A stretch of 64,000 bases of DNA from Pseudonocardia sp. MH-G8. GTDB lineage: Bacteria; Actinomycetota; Actinomycetes; Mycobacteriales; Pseudonocardiaceae. Below are positions 52,583 to 61,204 of the stretch, one piece after another. The stretch covers positions 62,001 through 126,000 of the forward strand of contig NZ_NKYF01000015.1 of the NCBI RefSeq assembly GCF_002262885.1. Direction: 5' to 3'. Below the pieces are notes generated by a model, which had not been told where the DNA came from, did not search any database, and worked only from the letters and a program-made list of their open reading frames with translations. Within the stretch, counting starts at the first letter, position 1. The number at the start of each line of letters is the position of its first letter. The position numbers and the translations under genes were made by a program.

Positions 52583-53791
52583 ATGGCGCGCATGGTGCTG
52601 CCGATCCCGGATCCCGCGACCGTCGGCCGACGACGCCCGCGGAACCGCAAGCAGCAGATCCTCGCGGCGGCCGCGCGGCAGTTCTGGGAGGTGGGCTACC
52701 ACCAGGTGGGGATGGCCGACCTCGCAGCCGCCGTCGGGATCGGCGCCAGCGCGATGTACCGCCACTTCCGGGGCAAGCAGGACCTGCTCGTCGCCGTGAT
52801 GCACGAGGCGCTCGACCGGCTGGACGAGGCCACCACCGGCCCGGTCGACCTCGACCGCACGATCGCCGGCACGGCCGCCCTCGCACTGGAGCGCCGCGAG
52901 TTCGGCGCGCTGTGGGACCGCGAGGCCGGACACCTGCCGGACCAGGACCGCGACGCGCTGCGCGATCGGCTCCGGATGATCCTTTCCCACGCCACGGAGG
53001 TGATCGCCGCCGCGACCGGCGCACCGCACGACGAGGCCCGGACGCGGGCACACGCCCTGTACGCCGTGCTCGAGAGCCCTTCGCACCACCGGGTGGATCT
53101 TGACGGGCTCCGCTTCGAGGACCTGCTGGAACGAGCCGCGCGCGCCGTCGTCGACGTCGCGCTCCCCGTGACCGGGCCCGCCCGGCACGCCGCCCCCGGC
53201 CGCGCGCCGCAGCTGCCGGCCTCCCGCCGCGAGGCGCTGCTCGCCGCGGCGATCCGGTTGTTCGGTGAACGCGGCTTCCCGTCGGTGAGCATGAACGACC
53301 TCGGCACCGCCACCGGGATCGCCGGGCCCAGCGTCTACAACCACTTCGAGAACAAGAACGACCTGCTCGTCGCCGCCCTGACCCGGGGCAACGAAGCGCT
53401 GTGGCTGAGCCTGCACCACGCGCTCGCCGCGGCCGACGGGCCGGCGGACGCGCTGGACCGGGCACTGGACAGCTACGTCACCTTCGCCACCGCGAACCCC
53501 GCCATAATCTCGGTGCTGCTCGCCGAAGTGATCAACCTGCCGACCCGCCAGCGCGACGCCTACCGCCGCGTCCAGCAGGACTACGTGGCCGAGTGGGTGG
53601 CCCTCCTGAGCCGATCGCGGCCCGAGATCGGCGAGACCGAGGCGCGCGTCCTCGTCCACGCCGCGCTGACGGTGGCCAACTCGCTCGCCCGCGCCCGCCA
53701 CCTGCAGCAACGACCTGCGCTCACCGCCGAGATCGCCGCCCTGGGCCGGGCCGTGCTGCGGGCGCCCCTCGCCACCCGATCCGGTGGGTGA
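52583..53791 (+). CDS. Tandem double TetR regulator
   Basis: This 402-residue protein contains two full TetR units in one chain. Unit 1 has its helix-turn-helix at about residues 20-68 (MADLAAAVGIGASAMYRHFR), and unit 2 at about 214-262 (MNDLGTATGIAGPSVYNHFE). Each is followed by a helical ligand-type domain. Normal TetR proteins are about 200 residues and act as dimers, so one chain may mimic a dimer or bind two sites. GAGGAAGG precedes ATG 52583; ATG 52592 is an alternative. It faces the second CoA ligase across operator B and probably controls the whole island. Confidence 0.88.
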   Translation: MARMVLPIPDPATVGRRRPRNRKQQILAAAARQFWEVGYHQVGMADLAAAVGIGASAMYRHFRGKQDLLVAVMHEALDRLDEATTGPVDLDRTIAGTAALALERREFGALWDREAGHLPDQDRDALRDRLRMILSHATEVIAAATGAPHDEARTRAHALYAVLESPSHHRVDLDGLRFEDLLERAARAVVDVALPVTGPARHAAPGRAPQLPASRREALLAAAIRLFGERGFPSVSMNDLGTATGIAGPSVYNHFENKNDLLVAALTRGNEALWLSLHHALAAADGPADALDRALDSYVTFATANPAIISVLLAEVINLPTRQRDAYRRVQQDYVAEWVALLSRSRPEIGETEARVLVHAALTVANSLARARHLQQRPALTAEIAALGRAVLRAPLATRSGG

Positions 53792-53831
53792 GCGGAACAC
53801 CACGGTCGTCCACCGGTGATCGAGCAGCTCT

Positions 53832-54950
53832 TCAGCGCCGCGGATCGACGGGGAACCGGCGGTTGCGCTCCGCCAGGGCCTCCGCTGTCGCGGGAAGCAT
53901 GAAGCCCAGCGCCTCGGGAACTCCATCCTGTGCGCGATCGGCGTAAGGGCGCAAACGCTTCTCGTATCCGGCGAAGCCGCTCACGGGATCGCCCGCAGCG
54001 GCTTGCAGCTCCTTTGCGAGGAAGTGGCCGCCGAGCATCGCCAGCGCGGTGCCCCTGCCGGAGAGGGGTGACGTGGCATGAGCGGCGTCGCCGACCAGCA
54101 CCGTCCGCCCGCGCGACCACCCCGGCATGCGGATCTGGCTCAACGAGTCGAAGAACACCTCGTCCGACTCCCGGATGTGCTCCATGAGCATCGGGACATA
54201 CCAGTTGGGGTCGTCGCCGAGCGCGTCGATGGCGATCTTCTTCTGCTCCTCGACGTCGTGGAAGTCGTACTCGATCTCGGGAGAGCGGAACGAGAGGTAG
54301 CCGATCACGAGGTCGGTGAAGTCCGAGATGCCGTACGAGCGGCCCGGCGTGTTGTACATGACGCTCTGGGTGGCCACCCCGGTGCCGGCCGGCAGCGGCA
54401 CGATGACCATGTAGGCACCGAGGTGGTGGCGGTAGTCGGCCTCCGGTCCGAACACGAGCCTGCGCACGCCGGAGTGCATGCCGTCGGCGCCGACGAGGTA
54501 GTCGAATCGCCGCGGCGCGCCGTGGACGAACGTGACCTCGACGGCGGAGCCCACGTCGTCGACGTCCGCGATCCAGTCGCCGTGGACGAACTCCACATCC
54601 GGCGACAACGCCGCGTGCATGATGTCGACCAGATGCTCGCGGAGGATCTCGATGTCGTCGGCGGAGTCGGTCGCGGCCTCCGTGGGGAGCGCACCGATCG
54701 GCTTCCCACCGGCGTCGACCCATGTCGTGAACGCCGTACGGTGCGCGGTCTTCGCGCGGTTGGCCGTGATGGCATCCAGGATGCCCATGTCCGCCGCCAC
54801 GCCCAGGGCATCGCCGCGGACGTCGATGGGCGCACCCGTGCGCCGCACGGCGGGATTGCGTTCCACGACGGTGACCTGCTCACCGATCTCGGCCAGCCAG
54901 TACGCCGCCGACAATCCGGCGAAGCTCGCCCCCGACACCAACACTGACAT
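53832..54950 (-). CDS. FAD-dependent monooxygenase, module 3
   Basis: This 372-residue third member of the local monooxygenase family has MSVLVSGASFAGLSAAYWLA, RTGAPIDVRGDALGVAADMG near residue 36, YLVGADGMHSGVRRLVFGPE near 152 and VLVGDAAHATSPLSGRGTAL near 280. Unlike its two paralogues it keeps the usual GDAAH. It is 14 bp downstream of an APC permease gene and follows a GntR and a hydrolase in the same direction, so it is probably a catabolic rather than a detoxifying enzyme. The substrate is unknown. Confidence 0.87.
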   Translation of the reverse strand: MSVLVSGASFAGLSAAYWLAEIGEQVTVVERNPAVRRTGAPIDVRGDALGVAADMGILDAITANRAKTAHRTAFTTWVDAGGKPIGALPTEAATDSADDIEILREHLVDIMHAALSPDVEFVHGDWIADVDDVGSAVEVTFVHGAPRRFDYLVGADGMHSGVRRLVFGPEADYRHHLGAYMVIVPLPAGTGVATQSVMYNTPGRSYGISDFTDLVIGYLSFRSPEIEYDFHDVEEQKKIAIDALGDDPNWYVPMLMEHIRESDEVFFDSLSQIRMPGWSRGRTVLVGDAAHATSPLSGRGTALAMLGGHFLAKELQAAAGDPVSGFAGYEKRLRPYADRAQDGVPEALGFMLPATAEALAERNRRFPVDPRR

Positions 54951-54964
54951 CGCGTTTCTCCCTT

Positions 54965-56419
54965 TCAACCGGCCGTCGTGGAGGTTGTCGTCGTGGTGGG
55001 GCCCTCGACCCCTGGGCTGTCGGGCAGCCGTGCCTGCCGGATGCCGCCGTAGAGCAGCGCTGCGATCGGGATGAGCGGCAGCAGCACGATGTAGGGCGAG
55101 TCCGACCCGGTGACCGCGGCGTAGTTGAACGCCACCAGCACGGCCGTCGCCGCCAGCAGGAGCGCCGCGACGCCCGGCGCGATGCGCGTCGCCCACACGC
55201 CACCGTCGATCTTGTCGCGGGCCCGCGCGACGATCACGCTCACCGACGCCGAGATCATCACCAGCAGGATGCAGACCGAGGTGATCCCCCCGATCGAGGG
55301 GAGCAAGGTGCGGAACACGTCGACGCCACCGATGACGAACGGGGTCACCAGCACCAGCGAGAAGCCCACCTGGCAGAGCGCCGATACGTGCGGAGACCGC
55401 CGGGCACCGCTCGTCCGCATCAGGGCAGCCGGCAGCAGCTGCGCCCTGGCGAGCGCGAACTGGTAGCGGACCGCCATGTTGTGGAAGGCGACCGCGGCGC
55501 CGGCGAAACTGACGACGACCAGGAGGAGCACCATTCCTGCCGCCCACTCCCCCAGGTAGCGCGCGACGATCGCCGGGACGAGCGCGGTCGGGTCCGTCGT
55601 CGCCACCGAAACGACGTCGGGCGTTCCGGCCACGAGCGTCCAGGTCGAGACGACGAAGATCACCGTCAGCAGGACGAGCGAGAGGTAGGTGGCCGTGACG
55701 ACGCTGCGGTGCCCGCCGCGGGACTCCTCGGAATAGATCGTCGACGACTCGAACCCGGCGAAGCAGAAGATGACGAACACGATCCCGACGGCGACGTTGC
55801 CGGAGAACGTGACGCCGGGGTCGAAAGGGCTGAGCGTCCATCCGTCGGGGTGCTGGACGAGCACCGCGACGGCGAGCACCCCGACGAAGAGGAACTGGAG
55901 CACAGAGCAGACGACGGTGACCTTCTCCGCGGTTTGCACGCCTCGCCGCGCCATGGCCGCGAGCATGAGGAAGACGAGCAACGTGCCGACGTACCAGGGG
56001 ATCGCCGTGCCACCGAACTGCTCGATCGTCACCGACAAGAAGAGCCCCGCGGCCACCGCCATTGCGGCCGAGCCGGCATTCAACCCGACCGCGTTGGCCA
56101 TCGCCACGGCCGATCCGGCAGGCTTCCCCATCCCGAAGCTCACGAACGCCGACTGACCGCCTGCGCTGCGGACGTACCGGGCCAGCCGCAGGTATCCGAC
56201 GCTGAAGACCGCCAACACCGCGGCGACCACGACGAACAACCCGACGGTGCCGGTGCCGGAGCCGGCCGCGATGGCGATCGCGATGTTGCTGGCGAGCGCG
56301 GTGAGCGGGGCGGCGGCGGCCACCACCATGAAGATCATGCCGACCGTGCCGATGCTGCCCGATCTGAGGGACGGGGTCGTCGTGCGCTGGTCGTAGGCGA
56401 CGTGCTCGGCACTTGCCAT
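54965..56419 (-). CDS. APC-family amino acid/amine permease
   Basis: This 484-residue membrane protein has about 12 segments. It begins with the APC pattern SGSIGTVGMIFMVVAAAAPL and has FVIFCFAGFESSTIYSEESR near residue 230, the conserved substrate-binding GFE segment. A threonine-rich tail closes it (TTTTTSTTAG). It probably imports an amino acid or amine used by the downstream monooxygenase. The regulator gene upstream is on the same strand, 65 bp away. Confidence 0.9.
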   Translation of the reverse strand: MASAEHVAYDQRTTTPSLRSGSIGTVGMIFMVVAAAAPLTALASNIAIAIAAGSGTGTVGLFVVVAAVLAVFSVGYLRLARYVRSAGGQSAFVSFGMGKPAGSAVAMANAVGLNAGSAAMAVAAGLFLSVTIEQFGGTAIPWYVGTLLVFLMLAAMARRGVQTAEKVTVVCSVLQFLFVGVLAVAVLVQHPDGWTLSPFDPGVTFSGNVAVGIVFVIFCFAGFESSTIYSEESRGGHRSVVTATYLSLVLLTVIFVVSTWTLVAGTPDVVSVATTDPTALVPAIVARYLGEWAAGMVLLLVVVSFAGAAVAFHNMAVRYQFALARAQLLPAALMRTSGARRSPHVSALCQVGFSLVLVTPFVIGGVDVFRTLLPSIGGITSVCILLVMISASVSVIVARARDKIDGGVWATRIAPGVAALLLAATAVLVAFNYAAVTGSDSPYIVLLPLIPIAALLYGGIRQARLPDSPGVEGPTTTTTSTTAG

Positions 56420-56484
56420 GGCGCAGCTCTCCTCGTATCGGGTTCGCCGTATTCGGGCACCGCGGTAGAGCGTGATCGAGGTCG

Positions 56485-57183
56485 TTACGGCGTCGGGCCG
56501 GATTCCCGGAACCTGGTCAGCAGAATGTCCCTGGCCATATCCATGTGTTCGATACTGAGCGTCCGGGCCCGATTCCCGTCGCGGAGATCGATCGCGATGG
56601 CGATCGCCTCGTGGACGTGGGAGTTCTGGGCCAGAATCCGCGGATCAGCGCCCATCGCCACCCAGGAGATGTTGCGGGGCACGCGACGGTGCAGGTACTC
56701 CGCCGACTCGACGAGTTGCCGGTTTCCGGCCGCGTCGAACACGGTCTTGTGGAACAGCGCGTTGGCGCCGTGCCAGCGCCCGCGGAGCTCGTCGGGCGCC
56801 ACATCGCCGCTGCGCGCGTCGTTCACCACGCCTCGGAACGCCTCGACGGCCTCGAACAGGTGCGCGAGTTGCTCGCCGGAGATCCGGGCGGCGGCGAGCT
56901 CGGCGGCGTGCCCTTCGAGCAACGCGCGGACCTCCAGGACCTCGAGGATGTCGTGGGTCGACGGGGTGCGCACGCGGAATCCGCGGTTGGCCACCTGCTC
57001 GACCACCCCGACGGCCTCGAGCTTGCTGAGCGCGAGCGTCACCGGGGTGCGGCTGACTCCGTACTCCTGGGCGATCCGGGCCTGCCGGATCCACGAGCCG
57101 ACGTCGAAGTCGCCGTTGCTGATCCGAGTGCTCAGAGCCTCGGTGAGCGCCTCGACGGTGTAAGTGCGTTCTGCCGCGACCAC
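56485..57183 (-). CDS. GntR/FCD-family regulator of the permease-hydrolase group
   Basis: This 232-residue protein has a winged helix at about residues 8-72 (YGVSRTPVTLALSKLEAVGV) and an FCD domain with ANALFHKTVFDAAGNRQLV and LHRRVPRNISWVAMG. It is paralogous to the GntR at 40162. The GTG start lies 2 bp after the hydrolase stop. Likely operators are the CTGCATGCA pair and the TTGCA-N5-TGCAA element upstream of the hydrolase gene, so it would regulate its own operon and the divergent cupin. Confidence 0.88.
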   Translation of the reverse strand: MVAAERTYTVEALTEALSTRISNGDFDVGSWIRQARIAQEYGVSRTPVTLALSKLEAVGVVEQVANRGFRVRTPSTHDILEVLEVRALLEGHAAELAAARISGEQLAHLFEAVEAFRGVVNDARSGDVAPDELRGRWHGANALFHKTVFDAAGNRQLVESAEYLHRRVPRNISWVAMGADPRILAQNSHVHEAIAIAIDLRDGNRARTLSIEHMDMARDILLTRFRESGPTP

Positions 57184-57185
57184 GG

Positions 57186-57974
57186 CTACCCGGCCTCGGC
57201 GCCGGCGAGCACGAACTCCGACACCAGGGCAGCCAGCCGGTCTCGGAACTCCAGGCTGACCGCGTGGCGTCCCCCCTCGAGGGGGACGAGCCTGGCCTTC
57301 GGGATGAGCGCGGCGATCGTCTCCGCGCTGGAGAAGGGGACGATCGGGTCGTCGGTGCCGTGGACGACGAGCGTCGGAGCCGTGATCTCGGCGAGCCGCT
57401 GCTCGACGTCGTGGGCGAGCACGGCTCGGCGGCGCCGGGCCCGTTGGGCGGGTGCGCGGACGACGAGTGCGGCCTCGAGGCGCCCGGGAAGCCCGGGATC
57501 CGCCGCAGCGGCGTGCGGGCTCACCCCGCTCTCCCCCATCACCACGGCCATCTCCTGCGGCGTCTTGCCCGCCGTGCGCGCGGCGAACGCGGCCAGCGGG
57601 GCCGCGGAAGCCATCGTGGCGGCCAAGGTCAGGCTCCGCACCCGGTTCGAATGACGCAAGGCGAAGTGCTGGGCCACCGCTCCACCGAACGAGGTGCCGA
57701 GGACGTGCACCTCGGGCAGCCCCAGTGCGGTCAGGAACTCGGCGAGGTCGTCGGCGAGGAGGCCGAGGTCGTACTGCTCGTCGCCGACGTCGTCAACTGC
57801 GGTGTCCCGCTGGTCGTAGCTGATCGCGCGGATGCCCGGGGAGAGCGCCGGCCTGAAGTCGTCGAACTGGCCGCGAGCGCTCTCGGCACCGTGGATCAGC
57901 ACGAGAGGTGTGCCGGTGCCGGACGTCTCGTACAGCGTCGTGCGCCCGCTGGGCAAGGTCACGGATTCGCTCAC
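57186..57974 (-). CDS. Alpha/beta hydrolase
   Basis: This 262-residue hydrolase has oxyanion-side LVLIHGAES, nucleophile Ser95 in LGTSFGGAV, acidic Asp208/209 in VVHGTDDPIVPF and His237 in LEGGRHAVSLEF. The layout is that of small esterases, lactonases and enol-lactone hydrolases (PcaD-like), acting in the cytoplasm. GTG 57974 is chosen for AAGGAG about 8 bases upstream. It is the first gene of the minus-strand group with gntR, permease and monooxygenase. Two CTGCATGCA boxes lie just upstream. Confidence 0.88.
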   Translation of the reverse strand: MSESVTLPSGRTTLYETSGTGTPLVLIHGAESARGQFDDFRPALSPGIRAISYDQRDTAVDDVGDEQYDLGLLADDLAEFLTALGLPEVHVLGTSFGGAVAQHFALRHSNRVRSLTLAATMASAAPLAAFAARTAGKTPQEMAVVMGESGVSPHAAAADPGLPGRLEAALVVRAPAQRARRRRAVLAHDVEQRLAEITAPTLVVHGTDDPIVPFSSAETIAALIPKARLVPLEGGRHAVSLEFRDRLAALVSEFVLAGAEAG

Positions 57975-57987
57975 ACCAGCTCCTTTG

Positions 57988-58016
57988 CTGCATGCACGAG
58001 ACACGAACTGCATGCA
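57988..58016. promoter_or_regulatory. Paired CTGCATGCA boxes
   Basis: CTGCATGCA occurs at 57988-57996 and 58008-58016, exactly 20 bp apart (two helical turns). Each contains the palindrome TGCATGCA or GCATGC. They are immediately upstream of the hydrolase ribosome site, which suits a repressor. Confidence 0.55.
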
Positions 58017-58123
58017 AGTTAGCACCAGCATCCCGTCGATGGAAGAGCTCAGCCACCCGCTCACCTGGGAGAAGACGGTCTGCACGGCCAGCGCGCCCGC
58101 CGATTGCGTTCAATCACGTTTGA

Positions 58124-58138
58124 TTGCATCATCTGCAA
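58124..58138. promoter_or_regulatory. TTGCA-N5-TGCAA operator candidate
   Basis: TTGCATCATCTGCAA is a perfect 5-bp inverted repeat 48 bp before the cupin start. GATTGC also recurs 20 bp upstream at 58102. It shares TTGCATC with the element before the paralogous gntR at 40162. Confidence 0.5.
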
Positions 58139-58185
58139 CGGGGCTACCACAGGCGGGACGACAACCGAACCAGGCGGAGGTCAGG

Positions 58186-58602
58186 ATGTCCGGATCCAGC
58201 GAGCAGGCCTACACGACGAACCCCGGCGACACGCTCGTCTTCGAGAACGAGCGGGTGCGGGTGTGGTCGATGACCCTGCCGCCCCACGGCATGTACGACT
58301 TCCACCAGCACCGCCACGACCACATCATCATCTGGCCCGACACCGGAACGGTCGAAGCGCAGGAGCTCGGCGACTCGGACTGGCCTCTGCAGCAGACCGC
58401 CGAACGTGGGTACGTCGCGTTCAAGACCGTCGGCACCGGCGGCCCGATGACGCCGCACCGCATCCGCAACCTCGAAGACCGCGAGGTCACCCACTACGTC
58501 GTGGAGTTGATCAGCGAGACGTCGCCGAGCTCCGAGCAGCTCCCGGTGGTCACGAACGGCAGGGGCTCGGCACTCGACACCCGCACCGGCAAGCCGTACT
58601 GA
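58186..58602 (+). CDS. Cupin-fold protein
   Basis: This 138-residue single-domain protein has the cupin metal motif in YDFHQHRHDHIIIWPDTGTV near residue 42, where three His and an acidic residue can bind a metal, and a second-strand HRIRNLEDREVTHYVVELI near 90. GGAGG lies before ATG 58186. It may be an enzyme or a small-molecule binding protein. It faces the hydrolase-gntR-permease group across shared operators and starts the plus-strand series with the SDR and DUF4188 genes. Confidence 0.75.
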   Translation: MSGSSEQAYTTNPGDTLVFENERVRVWSMTLPPHGMYDFHQHRHDHIIIWPDTGTVEAQELGDSDWPLQQTAERGYVAFKTVGTGGPMTPHRIRNLEDREVTHYVVELISETSPSSEQLPVVTNGRGSALDTRTGKPY

Positions 58603-58797
58603 CCCGCTGGCGGGCAGGACCGGCGACACTCTCGCGTACGCGATGGAGCCTGCCCGTGGTTGCTCGATCCACGTTCCGGGTGACGGCGGAACGTGTCCGG
58701 TCCGCCCCCCGTGGTGGCCGCCGACGCCCTCCACCCGAGGGCCTGTCAGGCGGTGGAGTGGTCCTGTTCGCAGGAACGTCCACTCGAGGAGCACACC

Positions 58798-59466
58798 GTG
58801 GGAACCACGACATCCCTGAAGGGCCGCGTCGCCCTCGTCACCGGCGCCGGTCGGGAACGCGGCATCGGCTCCGCGACCGCGCTGCACCTGGCCCGCGCAG
58901 GGGCCGCGGTGGTGGTGAGCGCGTTCGGCGGGCTCGACGTACTGGTCAACAACGCGGGCACGGGCATCGGCGTGGGTGAGTTCGCCGACGTGACCGACGA
59001 CAGGTGGGAGCTGTCCTGGCTCATCAACGTGATGGGCCCGATGCGGCTGAGCCGGGCTGCGCTCGCGCACCTGGAGAAGCGGGACGGCAGCATCGTCAAC
59101 GTCGCCTCGACGGCGGGGTTGGCCGCCGAGGCCGGCTACGGGGCGTACACGGTGACCAAGCACGCGGCCGTCGGGCTGACCCGGCTGCTGGCCGCCGAAC
59201 TCGGGCCACGCGGGATCCGGGTGAACGCCGTTGCACCAGGAATGATCCACACCGACCTGGGTGCAGCCGAGCCGGAGCTCGTTGCCGCCGCGACCGGGGC
59301 GACCGTCGAGGACGCCACCCGGTCGGCCGTGGAGCGCATCCCGGTCCGACGGCTCGGCACGCCGGACGACGTCGCCGCCGCGATCGCCTGGCTCGCGCAG
59401 CCGGGTTCCTACGTGTCCGGCGCAGTCCTCCCGGTCACCGGAGCCATGGTCGCCGGGCTCAACTGA
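58798..59466 (+). CDS. SDR-family oxidoreductase with an internal Rossmann deletion
   Basis: This 222-residue protein starts as a normal SDR (LKGRVALVTGAGRERGIGSA) and ends as one: Ser in VNVASTAGLA, YTVTKHAAVGL and PGMIHTDLG. However, AAVVV is followed directly by SAFGGLDVLVNNAG. About 45 residues that usually separate these blocks are missing (second strand, the cofactor-selecting Asp, helix C and strand D). The frame is kept. A ribosome site GAGGAG precedes GTG 58798. Cofactor binding should be impaired, so it may be a recent pseudogene or a misassembly. It precedes the DUF4188 gene by 44 bp. Confidence 0.7.
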   Translation: MGTTTSLKGRVALVTGAGRERGIGSATALHLARAGAAVVVSAFGGLDVLVNNAGTGIGVGEFADVTDDRWELSWLINVMGPMRLSRAALAHLEKRDGSIVNVASTAGLAAEAGYGAYTVTKHAAVGLTRLLAAELGPRGIRVNAVAPGMIHTDLGAAEPELVAAATGATVEDATRSAVERIPVRRLGTPDDVAAAIAWLAQPGSYVSGAVLPVTGAMVAGLN

Positions 59467-59510
59467 ACCGGCCCCTACAGCACAACGACCCCATTTACCG
59501 AGGAGCACAG

Positions 59511-60008
59511 GTGAAGATCGTCCCGGGCAGGGTGACGCACGAGTACGACGCAGAGCTGGTGGTGTTCCACATCGGCATGACGTTCAACCGGTGGTGGCGG
59601 CCGGACCTCTGGCTGCCGGTCTTCCTCGCCATGCCTGCGATGATGCGCGAGCTCGCCGACGACCCGGACTCGGGGCTGCTCGGCTACGAGTTCCTGTTCA
59701 ACCGCAGAGGGCCGTTCGCCGTGCAGTACTGGTCGTCGGTCGACAAGCTCTACGACTACGCGTCCGCCGGGTCGCAGGCTCACCGACCGGCCTGGACGAG
59801 GTTCAACGCGATGGCGCGGAAGCACCCGGAGGCGGTCGGGGTCTGGCACGAGACCTTCGTCGTCGAGCGCGCCGAGAGCATGTTCGTCGGGACACCGGCC
59901 ATGGGACTGCCCAAGGCAACGAAGATCGTGCCCGTGGAGAAGCGGCACCACCGCGCCCGCGCGCGCCTGGCGGACGGCACCACCGGGCTGCGCGAGAGAG
60001 CGGCCTGA
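59511..60008 (+). CDS. DUF4188-family protein (ferredoxin-like fold)
   Basis: This 165-residue protein has the DUF4188 pattern: VVFHIGMTFNRWWRPDLWLP, FLAMPAMMRELADDPDSGLL, VQYWSSVDKLYDYAS, HRPAWTRFNAMARKHPEAVG, WHETFVVERAESMFV and PAMGLPKATKI. The family is related to heme- or aldoxime-type monooxygenase-like proteins, but its reaction is not established. GGAG lies 8 bases before GTG 59511. It follows the deleted SDR and converges with the AraC gene, which ends one base after its stop. Confidence 0.8.
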   Translation: MKIVPGRVTHEYDAELVVFHIGMTFNRWWRPDLWLPVFLAMPAMMRELADDPDSGLLGYEFLFNRRGPFAVQYWSSVDKLYDYASAGSQAHRPAWTRFNAMARKHPEAVGVWHETFVVERAESMFVGTPAMGLPKATKIVPVEKRHHRARARLADGTTGLRERAA

Positions 60009-61046
60009 TCACGGCAGTCCTGCTCGTCCGTCGCCGGACGTGCGCGCCGCGAGGGGCGTCCGGCCGGTCCAGCGTCGATAGGCGCGGCGGAACTCGCGTC
60101 CGTCGCGGAAACCGACCTCGACGGCCACACCGGAGATCGCGAGGGTGGAGTGCCGGAGCAACGCGGTCGCACGTCGCTCCCGGACGCGGTCACGGATGGC
60201 GCTGAAGTGGTCCCCCGCCCCGGCGAGCTGCCGGCGCAACGTGCGCTCCGTGACATGCATCTGCGCAGCCACTTCGGCCATGGTGAGCGGACGCCGCAGG
60301 TGTGCGTTCAGCAGCACCTCCACCGCGGCCACGACTCCTGGCCTGATCCGCGCCGGAGCGATCAGGCTCCGCGACACCTCGAGCGCCGTCCGCAACGTCG
60401 GTTCGTGATGGGTGGGGATCGGCTCCTGCAGGACGTCGGCGCTGATCACGAGGCGGTCGGCGTCGGCGTCGAAGTGGACCGGACAACGGAAGAACCGCCG
60501 GTACCGGGCGGCGTGAGCAGGAGCCGGGTACGTCAGGAAGAGGCGGTCGGGTGCCCAGGTGCCACCGAGCACGGAGCGCAGGAACGCGGTGACGCTGGCG
60601 AACGCCTCCTCGGCGAGGAACGGTCGCAGGACGGGGTCCGGCCAGCGCTCCCAGAGACTCAGTTCGAACTCGTCCCGGTCCCCGTCCACGCCCTCCGCGC
60701 TGAAGTCCGCGAGGCTGCCGGAAGCACGGTGCAGTTCGTCGACGACCCGGAACGCGTCGCCGACCGTCGCCGACGACCTCATCGCCACACCCACGAAGCC
60801 GAACGACAGCAAGGCGTCACGGGCCCCGACCTCGAGCCCCAGGGGTCGGTCGGGCAACGCCGCGACGGCTCTGCGGAGCACCGTCCTGGCTTGGACCAAC
60901 GACACCCGGACGTCGACGTCATCCAGGAGTGCGGGCTCGAGCCCGGTGCCCGAGAACCAGCTCGAGACCGGCGCCCCGGCGTGGCGGCCGATCGCCACCA
61001 CCGCGCTCAGCAGCGTCGGGGGGATGATCGCGTCGGAGGGCGTCAT
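60009..61046 (-). CDS. AraC-family regulator (OruR/GliR-like)
   Basis: This 345-residue protein has an N-terminal arabinose-binding-like domain of the type starting SAVVAIGRHAGAPVSSWFSGTG (part cited), then LGLEVGARDALLSFGFVG near residue 90 and LFLTYPAPAHAARYRRFF near 180. A C-terminal double helix-turn-helix (about 240-340) has TMAEVAAQMHVTERTLRRQL and GVAVEVGFRDGREFRRAYRR. It faces the gamma-glutamyltransferase-amidohydrolase genes across about 160 bp and could activate them. The reverse-complement stop abuts the DUF4188 stop. Confidence 0.9.
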   Translation of the reverse strand: MTPSDAIIPPTLLSAVVAIGRHAGAPVSSWFSGTGLEPALLDDVDVRVSLVQARTVLRRAVAALPDRPLGLEVGARDALLSFGFVGVAMRSSATVGDAFRVVDELHRASGSLADFSAEGVDGDRDEFELSLWERWPDPVLRPFLAEEAFASVTAFLRSVLGGTWAPDRLFLTYPAPAHAARYRRFFRCPVHFDADADRLVISADVLQEPIPTHHEPTLRTALEVSRSLIAPARIRPGVVAAVEVLLNAHLRRPLTMAEVAAQMHVTERTLRRQLAGAGDHFSAIRDRVRERRATALLRHSTLAISGVAVEVGFRDGREFRRAYRRWTGRTPLAARTSGDGRAGLP

Positions 61047-61204
61047 CGACGGGCAGAACCCATCACTGCACTCCTCCTCCCACGGTCCCCGCGTGAAAGC
61101 CTACTTCGATCTTCATCAACCACGCGCGGCAGACGGGGTGACCGCCCTTCGACATCCGTTGCGCGACCCCCCGGTTTGTCGCGACCGCTGGCACTGGTCG
61201 TCCG

